A program made the translations under genes and the position numbers. From DASSUC01 sp035649895 (GTDB taxonomy: Bacteria > Actinomycetota > Actinomycetes > Mycobacteriales > Micromonosporaceae): a stretch of 64,000 nucleotides of DNA. The stretch's first letter is position 1; every line of letters starts with the position of its first letter. Under the pieces are notes generated by a model, which worked only from the letters and a program-made list of their open reading frames with translations, was not told where the DNA came from and searched no databases. This document shows positions 24,536 through 32,477 of the stretch, piece after piece. The stretch lies in assembly GCA_035649895.1 (NCBI GenBank), contig DASRIS010000191.1:1-64000 (forward strand), given 5' to 3'.

Positions 24536-25291
24536 GTGGCGCGAGGCCGCAGGCGGCTTGGGACCTCGCTGCTGGTGCTCCTGCTCGTGCTCGGCGGGCT
24601 GCTGGTCGCCGCCGACCGGGCCGGCGCCTGGGCCGCCGAGCGGACCCTCACGGAGAAGGTCTCCAGCGAGATCAGGGAGATGAAGATCTCCAGCTCCGAG
24701 CCGGAGGTCGGTGTCGGTGGCTTCCCCTTCCTCACCCAGGTCGTCAGCGGCAACTACGAGGACATCCACATCGTGCTGCGGGACGTGTCCCGGGGCGGCC
24801 TGGTGCTGCCCGAGCTCGACGTGCACGCCCGGGACGTGAAGGCCGAGCTGAACACGCTGATGTCGGGCGAGGGCGAGGTGGTGGCCCGGCAGATCCTGGG
24901 TACGGCGACCATCGGCTACGCGAGCATCCGGGCGCTGTTCGACCACCCCGGGCTCCAGCTGTCCGAACAGGACGGCAAGCTGCGGTTGCAGCTGCCGGTC
25001 GACGTCTACGGCCAGCGGCTCAACGCGGTGGCGACCGGTCAGATCACCAGCGCCGGTGGTCGGGTGCGGTTGGCGGTCACCGACATCCGGGCCGAGGGGC
25101 TGAACCTGGGGTCCCAGGCACAGGCGTTCCTGGACCAGTACAAGCGGCGCTTGGCGCTGGACATCGCGCTGCCGCCGCTGCCGTTCCGGCTGAAGGTCGA
25201 GGGAGTCCAGGTACGGCCGGAGGGGCTGGCCGTCACCGCCTCGGCGCAGCAGGTGCCGCTGTCTGGTAGCGCCACGCTGCCCGGCCAGTAG
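24536..25291 (+). CDS. DUF2993 (LmeA-like) secreted or anchored lipid-binding protein
   Basis: A 251-residue protein with one N-terminal signal anchor (LGTSLLVLLLVLGGLLVA, residues 8-25) and a DUF2993 domain outside. The family includes mycobacterial LmeA, which binds phosphoinositides and takes part in lipomannan elongation. The signature VGVGGFPFLTQVVSGNYEDI is near residue 60, with LPELDVHARDV and PLPFRLKVEGVQV further on. The GTG at 24536 has AGGAGG 5 bases upstream. A role in envelope glycolipids is inferred from the family. Confidence 0.8.
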   Translation: MARGRRRLGTSLLVLLLVLGGLLVAADRAGAWAAERTLTEKVSSEIREMKISSSEPEVGVGGFPFLTQVVSGNYEDIHIVLRDVSRGGLVLPELDVHARDVKAELNTLMSGEGEVVARQILGTATIGYASIRALFDHPGLQLSEQDGKLRLQLPVDVYGQRLNAVATGQITSAGGRVRLAVTDIRAEGLNLGSQAQAFLDQYKRRLALDIALPPLPFRLKVEGVQVRPEGLAVTASAQQVPLSGSATLPGQ

Positions 25292-25369
25292 CCGGCCGCG
25301 CACTCCTGCCCCGGTGGCTGGCCGCGCGCTCCTGGGCGGACTGGCCGGTCGGTGTTAGGCTGCGCAACC

Positions 25370-25444
25370 ATGGGCATGGTGCTCACCAAGCGGCGCGCGG
25401 TCGACCTGTGCCGCGTGGCGACCTGCCTGTGTTGCCGCCGGTAA
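25370..25444 (+). CDS. Cysteine-rich leader peptide (24 aa) upstream of sulfur genes
   Basis: A 24-codon frame, MGMVLTKRRAVDLCRVATCL followed by CCRR and TAA. The four Cys at positions 14, 19, 21 and 22 and the RRAVDLCRV core match a conserved class of actinobacterial leader peptides preceding sulfur-assimilation and sulfurtransferase genes. In mycobacteria such poly-Cys upstream frames act by ribosome stalling when charged cysteinyl-tRNA is low. TAGGCT (25356-25361) sits 8 bases before the ATG, so the message starts at or just before it. The ATG at 25376 is an alternative. Confidence 0.75.
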   Translation: MGMVLTKRRAVDLCRVATCLCCRR

Positions 25445-25549
25445 CGGCGGCGATCACGCGCCTGCCCTAGGCAGCCCGCTCTCCGCCCGCTGCGGCGCCG
25501 CCCGACGTACTCCGTACTCCGTACCCGTCGGTCGTTGGAGGAGCATCAC

Positions 25550-25711
25550 TTGCCAAATTCCCACGGACCCCGGCGCAGCGCCTGGCTGGCGCGCCGGGTC
25601 CGGCCATATCCCTATGCCCAGGCGCCCGTGCCGGCGTGCCCCGGCCCGCCTGCCCGGACCTGCCCTGCCCCGACCATCTCGGCATACCCGCCGGAAGGAG
25701 CGCATCCATGA
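25550..25711 (+). CDS. Possible small ORF coupled to the sulfurtransferase
   Basis: A TTG at 25550 stands 6 bases after a strong GGAGGAG (25537-25543) and opens a 53-codon frame whose TGA overlaps the sulfurtransferase start as ATGA. The product is basic then Pro-rich (LARRVRPYPYAQAPVPACP) with no recognised family. The ribosome site and exact overlap argue for translation, possibly to deliver ribosomes to the next gene or to disrupt the hairpin inside it. No homology supports it. Confidence 0.4.
   Translation: MPNSHGPRRSAWLARRVRPYPYAQAPVPACPGPPARTCPAPTISAYPPEGAHP
25565..25601 (+). promoter_or_regulatory. Hairpin between leader peptide and sulfurtransferase, candidate attenuator
   Basis: GGACCCCGGCGC (25565-25576) pairs with GCGCCGGGTCC (25591-25601) with one bulged C and a 14-base loop. 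It lies about 120 bases after the Cys-rich leader and could form or break depending on ribosome position. Confidence 0.5.
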
Positions 25712-26559
25712 GCCGTGACACCGCCCTCGTCTCCGCAGACTGGGCCGAGAAGAGCCTCGGCGCGCCCGGCGTCGTCTTCGTCGAGGTGGACGAGGACACC
25801 TCGGCGTACGACGCCGGCCACCTGCCCGGCGCCGTGAAGCTGGACTGGAAGAAGGACCTCCAGGACCCGGTGCGCCGCGACTTCGTGAACAAGTCCCAGC
25901 TCGAGGCGCTGCTGTCCGCCAAGGGCATCAGCAACGACGACACCGTGGTCCTCTACGGCGGCAACAACAACTGGTTCGCCGCGTACGCGTACTGGTACCT
26001 CAGGCTGTACGGGCACCGCGACGTGCGGCTGCTGGACGGCGGCCGGAAGAAGTGGGAGCTGGACAACCGTCCACTCACGACAGACCCGGTGTCCCGGCCG
26101 CGTACCAGCTATGTGGCCCGCGAGCAGGACCACTCCATCCGGGCGTTCCGGGACGAGGTGCTGGCGGCGATCGGCGCCAAGAACCTGGTGGACGTGCGCT
26201 CCCCGGACGAGTACGCCGGCCGCCTGCTCGCCCCGGCCCACCTGCCCCAGGAGCAGGCGCAGCGGGGCGGGCACATCCCCACCGCGCTGAACGTGCCGTG
26301 GAGCAAGGCGGCCAACGAGGACGGCACCTTCAGGTCCGACGACGAGCTGCGGGCGCTCTACACAGGTGCCGGCCTGGACGGGTCCCGGTCGACGATCGCC
26401 TACTGCCGGATCGGGGAGCGCTCCTCGCACACCTGGTTCGTCCTGCACGAGCTGCTCGGCCACGACGACGTCAAGAACTACGACGGCTCCTGGACCGAGT
26501 ACGGCTCGCTGGTGGGCGTGCCGGTCGCGGTCGGCGACGAGCCGGGGGAGGCGACATGA
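25708..26559 (+). CDS. sseA: Thiosulfate/3-mercaptopyruvate sulfurtransferase (rhodanese)
   Basis: A 283-residue two-domain rhodanese that transfers sulfane sulfur to a thiophilic acceptor. The N-terminal inactive domain has YDAGHLPGAVKLDWKKDLQD, and the C-terminal domain has the catalytic Cys in AYCRIGERSSHTW, identical in layout to mycobacterial CysA2/CysA3. The ATG at 25708 has GGAAGGAG 7 bases upstream. It is followed by the DUF1416 partner with a 4-base overlap, and is preceded by the Cys-rich leader, so it is likely induced by cysteine shortage. Confidence 0.92.
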   Translation: MSRDTALVSADWAEKSLGAPGVVFVEVDEDTSAYDAGHLPGAVKLDWKKDLQDPVRRDFVNKSQLEALLSAKGISNDDTVVLYGGNNNWFAAYAYWYLRLYGHRDVRLLDGGRKKWELDNRPLTTDPVSRPRTSYVAREQDHSIRAFRDEVLAAIGAKNLVDVRSPDEYAGRLLAPAHLPQEQAQRGGHIPTALNVPWSKAANEDGTFRSDDELRALYTGAGLDGSRSTIAYCRIGERSSHTWFVLHELLGHDDVKNYDGSWTEYGSLVGVPVAVGDEPGEAT

Positions 26560-26909
26560 GCACATCTGTTGGAGCCGGCGCCGCGGCGGCTGCCGCTGCC
26601 GGCTGCGGAGCGCCGGACCAGGCGGTCGCCCTGCCGGCCGGCGTGGACCTGACGAAGGAGACGGTCATCGCCGGCGTCGTCACGGCGGCGGAGAGCGGTG
26701 AGCCGGTGTCCGGGGCGTACGTCCGGCTGCTGGACCGCGACGGTGAGTTCACTGCCGAGGTGGTCACGTCACCGGCCGGGCAGTTCCGGTTCTTCGCCGC
26801 ACCCGGCTCGTGGACCGTGCGGGTGCTCTCCCGAGCCGGTGCCGGCACCGCCTCGGTGACCGCGGACCGGGGGGTCACCGAGGTGGCCGTGTCGGTGGCG
26901 GCAGACTGA
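26556..26909 (+). CDS. sseC: SseC-like DUF1416 protein, partner of the sulfurtransferase
   Basis: A 117-residue DUF1416 protein that almost always accompanies actinobacterial rhodaneses (SseC next to CysA2/CysA3 in mycobacteria). After an Ala-rich N-terminus with GCGAPDQA it is a single beta-sandwich (carboxypeptidase regulatory-like): IAGVVTAAESGEPVSGAYVRLLD, FRFFAAPGSWTVRVLS. The ATG overlaps the sulfurtransferase stop (ATGA). Its biochemical role is not established. Confidence 0.88.
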   Translation: MSTSVGAGAAAAAAAGCGAPDQAVALPAGVDLTKETVIAGVVTAAESGEPVSGAYVRLLDRDGEFTAEVVTSPAGQFRFFAAPGSWTVRVLSRAGAGTASVTADRGVTEVAVSVAAD

Positions 26910-26917
26910 GCGGGGTC

Positions 26918-26953
26918 CTCCCCCCAACTGCACTGGCGGGCGGTTGGGGGGAG
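26918..26953. terminator. Strong bidirectional terminator
   Basis: CTCCCCCCAAC (26918-26928) and GTTGGGGGGAG (26943-26953) pair perfectly with a 14-base loop, 9 bases after the sseC stop and facing the convergent VOC gene. Confidence 0.75.
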
Positions 26954-27027
26954 CGACCTCATACGCTGCCGGGCAGCCCTGGACCAGCGGCTGCTCCGGC
27001 GGCTGGACCTGCTGCTGCTCGGGCGGC

Positions 27028-27441
27028 CTAGACCTGCGGCTGGGTGATGTTGACCATCCAGGCTACGCCGAACCGGTCCACGCACATGCCGAACTCGTCG
27101 CCCCACATCTGCTTCTCCAGGGGGACCGTCACGGTGCCGCCGTCGGACAGCTTCTCCCAGCAGCCGCTTAGCTCGTCGGCGTCGTCCCCGCTCAGGCTCA
27201 CCGAGATGTTGGTCCCGGGGCGGTAGTCGGTCCCGGTCGGGGTGTCGGCGCCCATCAGCGTGAACCCGCTGGGGGTCTCGAGCATGGCGTGCATGATCTT
27301 GTCGGCATCCGGGGAGTCCTGCGCGCCGAACTCACCGAAGGTGCTCAGCCTCAGGTCGCCGCCGAAGACATGCTCGTAGAACTGCATGGCCTGCCGTGCG
27401 TCGCCGTTGAAGCTGATGTACGGGTTGAGACGGGATGCCAC
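27028..27441 (-). CDS. VOC-family protein, PhnB/glyoxalase-like
   Basis: A 137-residue vicinal-oxygen-chelate protein of the PhnB/3-demethylubiquinone-like type, a dimeric beta-alpha-beta fold used by many small metalloenzymes and resistance proteins. Landmarks are LNPYISFNGDARQAMQFYEHVFGG, HAMLETPSGFTLMGAD and MWGDEFGMCVDRFGVAWMVN. The GTG at 27441 has AAGGAG 6 bases upstream, and a clean palindrome lies just beyond it, so a repressor probably controls it. The substrate is unknown. Confidence 0.85.
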   Translation of the reverse strand: MASRLNPYISFNGDARQAMQFYEHVFGGDLRLSTFGEFGAQDSPDADKIMHAMLETPSGFTLMGADTPTGTDYRPGTNISVSLSGDDADELSGCWEKLSDGGTVTVPLEKQMWGDEFGMCVDRFGVAWMVNITQPQV

Positions 27442-27455
27442 TGGAAGCTCCTTCC

Positions 27456-27472
27456 ACGAAACGAAGTTTCGT
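27456..27472 (-). promoter_or_regulatory. Palindromic operator upstream of the VOC gene
   Basis: ACGAAAC-GAA-GTTTCGT is a perfect 7-bp inverted repeat with a 3-base centre, 15 bases upstream of the start codon and next to the ribosome site. It has the look of a dimeric repressor site; no candidate regulator gene is adjacent. Confidence 0.6.
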
Positions 27473-27601
27473 CTTGCACCCTAGCCGCGATACCTCTGAC
27501 GGGCGGCGTCATCCGTGGATCCACGGCGCCCCGCCGGCGGCTACGGTCAGGTTTCGCAGCGGCTCGGGCCTGCGGGTTGGCGGCGAGCATGGCCTGCCCG
27601 C

Positions 27602-28117
27602 TCAGCAGTCAAACACCGACCAGCAGATGTCGTTACGCAGCCGCTGGTCGTCGAGCACGAGCTCGCGAACCGCGTCCGGGAGCTGGTCACGCTGCCATCG
27701 GCACTCCAGGCGCCCTGCGGCATCGCTCTCGCCTTCCGGCGCGGCAGCACGTACGGCCTTGATGGCATAGGCGGCCGCACCGAGCTCGTGCGCGGCGACG
27801 TGTGCGACGGCCCCCGCCTGGCCGGCAGCGTACGCGGCATGCCGCGCTGCCCCACGCAGGTCTCTGGCCGCGCCCATCGCCTGGCCGCCCGCCGCGCGAG
27901 CCTGCATCATCCTGACCTCACCACGCACCCAGGCACGGGCGTGCTCGACCGCTTGACGTGGTCGTGGGTCCTCAGGCTGGACCGACTCGAACAGGTGAAG
28001 GACGTGCTCCGCGCAGAGCGCTGCCCAAAGAGCGAGGAGATGATGATCCGAATCAGTGAGAGTCCCACCGCGACGGAGCGTGACGAAGCGAGGGTCCCGA
28101 ACCTTCGGAAGGATCAT
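27602..28117 (-). CDS. Imm5-type putative immunity protein
   Basis: A 171-residue, largely helical, Ala/His-rich protein matching the Imm5 (putative immunity protein) family: LLALWAALCAEHVLHLFESV, RPRQAVEHARAWVRGEVRMM and repeated AARHAAYAAGQAGAVAHVAAHE. The family is named for its occurrence near polymorphic toxins, but many members stand alone. Here no toxin gene is adjacent. The ATG at 28117 has no ribosome site. The N-terminal MILPKVRDPRFVTLRRGGTLTDSD precedes the domain. Confidence 0.7.
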   Translation of the reverse strand: MILPKVRDPRFVTLRRGGTLTDSDHHLLALWAALCAEHVLHLFESVQPEDPRPRQAVEHARAWVRGEVRMMQARAAGGQAMGAARDLRGAARHAAYAAGQAGAVAHVAAHELGAAAYAIKAVRAAAPEGESDAAGRLECRWQRDQLPDAVRELVLDDQRLRNDICWSVFDC

Positions 28118-28300
28118 GGTTGGGCGCTCCCTTCGAAGGGGCAGGCCGCGTCCTCAACCGTAGCGTCGTTCGAGCACCAGAGCGGGCCTTGCAGCTACCG
28201 CCGCTGGACCGCCGACCGCTATGGCGTATCCGCCGGCCCCTTCGGCGGTGGCGACCGTAGCCGTGCCGAAGCTTCGAGGTGGTCGTGGCCTGGCGCGGGC

Positions 28301-28337
28301 GAGGCCCCGACCTGTTGAAAGCACAGGTCGGGGCCTC
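28301..28337. terminator. 15-bp perfect hairpin terminator
   Basis: GAGGCCCCGACCTGT (28301-28315) and ACAGGTCGGGGCCTC (28323-28337) pair perfectly around a 7-base loop. It lies 41 bases downstream of the BtrH/DUF4872 gene stop. The stretch 28118-28300 shows nothing else. Confidence 0.75.
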
Positions 28338-28378
28338 TCGTTCAGGGTCTGCGGCGGACTGGCAGGAGGCGCGTGGTG

Positions 28379-29623
28379 TCAGCCGGCGAGCAGCGCCACC
28401 GCAGCGGTCTCCAGGTCGTGCGCGGCGTCGACCAGGTCAGCCATCTCGGCGAACAGCGCGGCTCGGCCGTCGACGCCCAGGTCGGGCGCTGGCGGCAGGG
28501 TGGCGATGCGTTCGTCGATCTCGCGTACGTCAGTGCCCATCATGGCGAGCAGCATCCGGCGCTCGCACAGCTCCCCGTACTCACCTGCGTGCGCTTCGGC
28601 CCGGGCGGCAAGCGCCGACCAGTGCGCGCCCGACTCGCGGAACAGCTTCGCCGCGTCGGTCAGCGCCGGCCGGCCGAGCATGCCGGCCGCCTCGTCCAGG
28701 AAGTCCGCGTAGAGCGGGCGGGTGCCGCCGGGCGCGGTGTGGGACACCTCGAGGCACTCGTAGAGCCGGCGCATCACCGCGCTGAACGACTCCGGCGCGG
28801 CGAACCTGCGTACCCATCCTGATTTTGTACGGCCGTCGCGCAGCTGACCGGAGAGCCGGCGCATGCCGGAGAAGCCGAAGTTCGCGTCGAAGCTGTGCCC
28901 GAGTACCGGCCCGGTGAGGTGGGCGACGGTCGTCGCGATGGCGCCGTCGAGGTCCGGCTGGCCGGCGCGGACGGACTCCAGCACGATCCGGTGGTGGCGC
29001 CCCTTCCTGTGCCCGGCCCACGCCGCCGCGAGCTCGTCGGTCGAGAGCCGGTGCGGCACCGCGGCGGAGTCGTCGATGAGCACGGTGTCGCCGTCGATGC
29101 CGGCCACCACCACGCCGTACGGTTCGGTCGCGAGCGCCGCCTCGTCGCTGTGCCAGGGCAGCCGCTTGCGGTCGACGCTGACATAGACCGGTTTGCCCCG
29201 CTCAATGGCGGTGCGCAGCGCCGCCAGTGCGCGCGGCGTTGACGTGCTGTGCTCCTCGACGTACGACAGGGGCAGGCGGCGCAGCGCCGACTCGACCCAA
29301 GGCTGCGGGTGGTGCTGGGCCACGATCGTCATGATGGGGGGCATGCCGCGGTACTCGAAGACCGCGTACATGAAGCCGACACCGCCGGCGAGCCCGCACA
29401 CCAACGCCTCGGAGCACTCGATACCGGCTTGGCGTAGCAGGTGCACGGCCAGCGAGCTGCGCCGGTGCTGCCCCGGCCCGAACGTGTCGTAGCCGGGAAC
29501 CAGGCCGCTCGGCAGCGCGGGCAGCTCCGGCCGGACCACATGGCGGCGGGCGGTGGTGTACGACTCGCCGGTGCGCGCCATGCGCTCCCGTACCAGCTTC
29601 TTGAGTCGCCGTTGTTCGGTCAC
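28379..29623 (-). CDS. BtrH N-terminal domain / DUF4872 protein
   Basis: A 414-residue protein with a BtrH-like papain-fold N-terminus (LVPGYDTFGPGQHRRSSLAVHLL, ALVCGLAGGVGFMYAVFEYRG) and a DUF4872 region (GKPVYVSVDRKRLPW, PYGVVVAGIDGDTVLIDD). BtrH transfers an amino-acyl side chain from a carrier protein in butirosin synthesis. The Cys in EALVCGLAGG is the likely nucleophile. No carrier protein or other pathway gene lies alongside, though an MFS exporter follows on the same strand 350 bases upstream. The GTG at 29623 is preferred because the conserved part begins just after it. Confidence 0.75.
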   Translation of the reverse strand: MTEQRRLKKLVRERMARTGESYTTARRHVVRPELPALPSGLVPGYDTFGPGQHRRSSLAVHLLRQAGIECSEALVCGLAGGVGFMYAVFEYRGMPPIMTIVAQHHPQPWVESALRRLPLSYVEEHSTSTPRALAALRTAIERGKPVYVSVDRKRLPWHSDEAALATEPYGVVVAGIDGDTVLIDDSAAVPHRLSTDELAAAWAGHRKGRHHRIVLESVRAGQPDLDGAIATTVAHLTGPVLGHSFDANFGFSGMRRLSGQLRDGRTKSGWVRRFAAPESFSAVMRRLYECLEVSHTAPGGTRPLYADFLDEAAGMLGRPALTDAAKLFRESGAHWSALAARAEAHAGEYGELCERRMLLAMMGTDVREIDERIATLPPAPDLGVDGRAALFAEMADLVDAAHDLETAAVALLAG

Positions 29624-29628
29624 GTCAT

Positions 29629-29642
29629 GTCCTGTCCAGGAC
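29629..29642 (-). promoter_or_regulatory. Short palindrome at the BtrH/DUF4872 start
   Basis: GTCCTG-TC-CAGGAC is a perfect 6-bp inverted repeat immediately upstream of the GTG at 29623, overlapping its ribosome site. It may be an operator or a small hairpin that masks the site. Confidence 0.35.
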
Positions 29643-29972
29643 GGTGGCAGCGGCACTGCGCCCACGCCGGCTCGCCGCGCCCCGTCCGGCAGCTCGCGGC
29701 TGGACATGGACGACCTCGCCGGTCGCTCCGCGATGGCATGGTGGCCACCTTCGCCCCCGCGGCGCCGGCGTGCGTGGGCCACCGGTCAGGGGGTACGGCG
29801 CGCGGGCCGCGCCGCTCCCGATCGTACCCGTCGTACTGCGTCGGGCAGTGGTTCGGCCGACCAGGCGGTTCCCCCGCAGCCCACACCTGACCAAGCGCTC
29901 CGCGGCAGCTGAGTGACTTCCGGAGCGCGCGGCTGACAGCCTGCGCCCAGGTCACGCAGGCGGTCCGGTGGT
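29643..29972. other. Intergenic stretch without a supported gene
   Basis: A GC-rich gap between the MFS gene stop and the BtrH/DUF4872 leader. Frames here lack codon bias and similarity. It presumably carries the promoter of the BtrH-like gene; no clear box was found. Confidence 0.4.
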
Positions 29973-31403
29973 TCAGCTCTGACCGGCTGGGCTGAGCTCG
30001 GCGGTGGTCATCGGAGCGTGCACATAGCGGTGGCTCAGGCGCCGGTACGGGCGGCTGCGGAGCGCTATGGCCGTGGCGAGCAGGCCCACGATGCCGGTCA
30101 GCATGAACACGAGCGCGAGGCCGCGGTCTGCGCCGGTGCCGAACCAGCCGCCGATCGCCCGGGCCCCCGCACCATCGGTCATGAACGGGATGAACACGAA
30201 CTGTGCGATCGGTGAGATCAGGAACGCGGTCAGTGGCGAGGCGGCCAGCTCGACGCTCTGCGCGAACCCGAAGACCCGACCCTGCCGCTCGTAGGGGACC
30301 ACCTTCTGCAGGATCGTCTGCTCCGCGGCCTCCGCGTACGGCACGAGCAGCATGTACACGTACATCCCAACGGCGAGCAGCACGATCGAGGACCGCAGCG
30401 GGAAGAGCAGGGTGACGGTCCACAGCACCACATTCACCATCAGCAGCAGCCAGACCGGGTTGCGGCCCAGGCCGGTCCGGGCGACGAGCAGCCCACCGAC
30501 GATGAAGCCCGTGCTCAGGATCCCCCACAGCAGGCCCCACGCCTGGACCGACACCAACGACAGCCCGTACGCGTCCATGAGCGCCATGAAGACGCCACCG
30601 AGGAGGTTGTTGAACGCGGAGAAACCGATCAGCGCCACCAGCCCCGGCACCCCGCGGACCACCTGGATGGTGCCCCGCAGGTCCACCGTGCGCTTCCCGG
30701 TGAACGCCGGCTCACCGGATACTCCCGAAGCCCCGCCGGCCACCGGGGGCGCGCCCGGCGCCGCCGGCGGCGTACCGGCGGCGCTCGCCTCCATCCGGGT
30801 CACCGGCGCCGGGACGAGGGCCAGGTGCGCTACGGCGACGGCGAGCACCACCAACGCCAGGACCAGCACCCAGAACATGCCGCCGACCGCCACGAGTACG
30901 CCGCTGATGACCGAGGAGACCAGGAAGGAGACGCCTGTGGCGGTGCCGACCAGCCCGTTGGCCCGGTCCCGGCGGTCCTCGGCGATCAGCACGGTCACCA
31001 GCGTCTGCAGCGCGATCGTGCGGATGTTGCCCACGATGACCCCCACCATGAGCAGCACGATGAGTGCCCACAGCGCGACGCTCGTCGGGTCGGTGAACGA
31101 CCTGTGCGGGGTGACCTGGTAGATGGCGAAGACCACGGCGTACATCGTGAGCGACACCACCGCCGACAGCTGCATGATCGTCTTCTTCGCGTGGTGGTCG
31201 ACCAGGCTGCCGAACCAGATACCGGTCAGCGCCGTCATCACCAGGAAGATCCCGGCGACCACGCCGGTGGCGAAGACCGAACGTGTCTGCAGGTACACGT
31301 AGAAGGTGAGCGCGAACCAGACGGTGAAGTTGATCACTGTCACCAGCAGCGTACTGACCAGCAGATGGTAGAAGGTCCTCAGGTCGCCCCGGATGATGCC
31401 CAT
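29973..31403 (-). CDS. MFS exporter
   Basis: A 476-residue major facilitator with about twelve helices, resembling macrolide-efflux type (MFS_3) pumps. The antiporter loop region has IRTIALQTLVTVLIAEDRRDRANGLVG, and a Pro/Ala/Gly-rich central cytoplasmic loop (residues about 195-235) separates the halves. EAAEQTILQKVVPYERQGRVFGF is typical. The ATG at 31403 begins just before the first helix (MGIIRGDLRTFYHLLVSTLL) but lacks a ribosome site; the open frame extends to 31559. Substrate unknown. Confidence 0.8.
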   Translation of the reverse strand: MGIIRGDLRTFYHLLVSTLLVTVINFTVWFALTFYVYLQTRSVFATGVVAGIFLVMTALTGIWFGSLVDHHAKKTIMQLSAVVSLTMYAVVFAIYQVTPHRSFTDPTSVALWALIVLLMVGVIVGNIRTIALQTLVTVLIAEDRRDRANGLVGTATGVSFLVSSVISGVLVAVGGMFWVLVLALVVLAVAVAHLALVPAPVTRMEASAAGTPPAAPGAPPVAGGASGVSGEPAFTGKRTVDLRGTIQVVRGVPGLVALIGFSAFNNLLGGVFMALMDAYGLSLVSVQAWGLLWGILSTGFIVGGLLVARTGLGRNPVWLLLMVNVVLWTVTLLFPLRSSIVLLAVGMYVYMLLVPYAEAAEQTILQKVVPYERQGRVFGFAQSVELAASPLTAFLISPIAQFVFIPFMTDGAGARAIGGWFGTGADRGLALVFMLTGIVGLLATAIALRSRPYRRLSHRYVHAPMTTAELSPAGQS

Positions 31404-31630
31404 GGAAGTGAACGGTATGACCTCAAGCAGGGTTGACGTCCAACCGGTCTCCGGTGCGGCGGCGCGCTCGGCCTGATGGCCCGGACCGACGTCGGCCATC
31501 TGCAGGGGTGAGGCACAGCAGTTCGCCCACCTACCCGGCGACCCTACGACACCCGGCACTACGTCGGGCGACGTCGCCGGGGCATCTGCTCACCGGATGG
31601 CCGGGCGGTCAGGACGACGTGGAGACCGCG

Positions 31631-32476
31631 TCAGCCCTTCACGCCCGAGCCGATGTCGGTGGAGACGAAATGTCGCTGGAATGCCACGAAGAGGGCGACG
31701 GCCGGGGCGGCCAGCACGCAGGCACCCGCGAGAATGGCGCCGTACGGGTTCGCGGCTCGGGACGCCACGTTGCTGATGTAGTTGGCCAGGGAGACGGCTA
31801 GCGGCTGCATGTCCGCCTGCTTCGTCACGAGGAACGGCCAGAGGAACTCGTTCCACGGCCCGATGAACGTGAGCAGGACGGCGGTCAGCAGCGCCGGCCG
31901 TACCAGGGGCAGCGCGACCGACCAGAGGATGCGCAGCTCGCCGGCGCCGTCCATGCGCGCGGCGGAGAACAGGTCGTCGGGCAGCTGGAGGAAGAACTGC
32001 CGGAAGATGAAGACCGCGACGGTGTTGATCGCGAACGGCAGGATCATGCCGAGATAGGAGTCGGCCAGGCCGTAGCCCCGCACGATCAGCACGTAGAGCG
32101 GGATCAGCAGCAGCTGGAACGGGATCACCTGGACCAGCAGGACCAGCGCGAACAACGTGCCCCTGCCCCGGAAGTGTAGGCGGGCCAGCGCGTAGCCGGC
32201 GAGCACACCGAAGACCACCGTGCCGAGGATCACCCCTCCGGTAAAAATGCCCGAGTTGACCAGGGAGCGGAGCAGGGCGACCCGGGAGTTGATGTCGGCG
32301 TAGTTGTCCAGGGTGGGGCTTGAGGTGGGAAATGCGCCCGCGACCGAGGTGTCCGGTTCGGACTGCAGAGAGCCGATCAGCATGTAGTAGAAGGGAAACA
32401 GGAACACCAGGGCGCCGGCGAGCAGGACGGCGTACCGGAGGAGCCCGGGCCGTCGCGGGCCGGATGTTGATGGCAC
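31631..32476 (-). CDS. Sugar ABC transporter permease (CUT1, MalG-like)
   Basis: A 281-residue permease with six helices. The ATPase-contacting EAA loop is AARMDGAGELRILWSVALPLVRPAL, and the N-terminal LVFLFPFYYMLIGSLQ is MalG-like. The GTG at 32476 lies one base after the stop of the partner permease. No ATPase gene is in the operon; CUT1 importers of actinobacteria usually share a common MsiK-type ATPase. The C-terminus ends VSTDIGSGVKG as in the family. Confidence 0.88.
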   Translation of the reverse strand: MPSTSGPRRPGLLRYAVLLAGALVFLFPFYYMLIGSLQSEPDTSVAGAFPTSSPTLDNYADINSRVALLRSLVNSGIFTGGVILGTVVFGVLAGYALARLHFRGRGTLFALVLLVQVIPFQLLLIPLYVLIVRGYGLADSYLGMILPFAINTVAVFIFRQFFLQLPDDLFSAARMDGAGELRILWSVALPLVRPALLTAVLLTFIGPWNEFLWPFLVTKQADMQPLAVSLANYISNVASRAANPYGAILAGACVLAAPAVALFVAFQRHFVSTDIGSGVKG

Positions 32477-32477
32477 G

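Noticed and set aside
22378..24753. 791-codon and overlapping minus-strand frames opposite the membrane protein and DUF2993 genes
   Set aside because: Antisense shadows. GlnR, in another frame, is the only supported minus-strand gene here and ends at 23141.
27602..28117. Imm5-type gene as the immunity protein of the RHS toxin
   Set aside because: It is 25 kb away. Cognate immunity genes are normally directly downstream of the toxin, and no evidence links the two.
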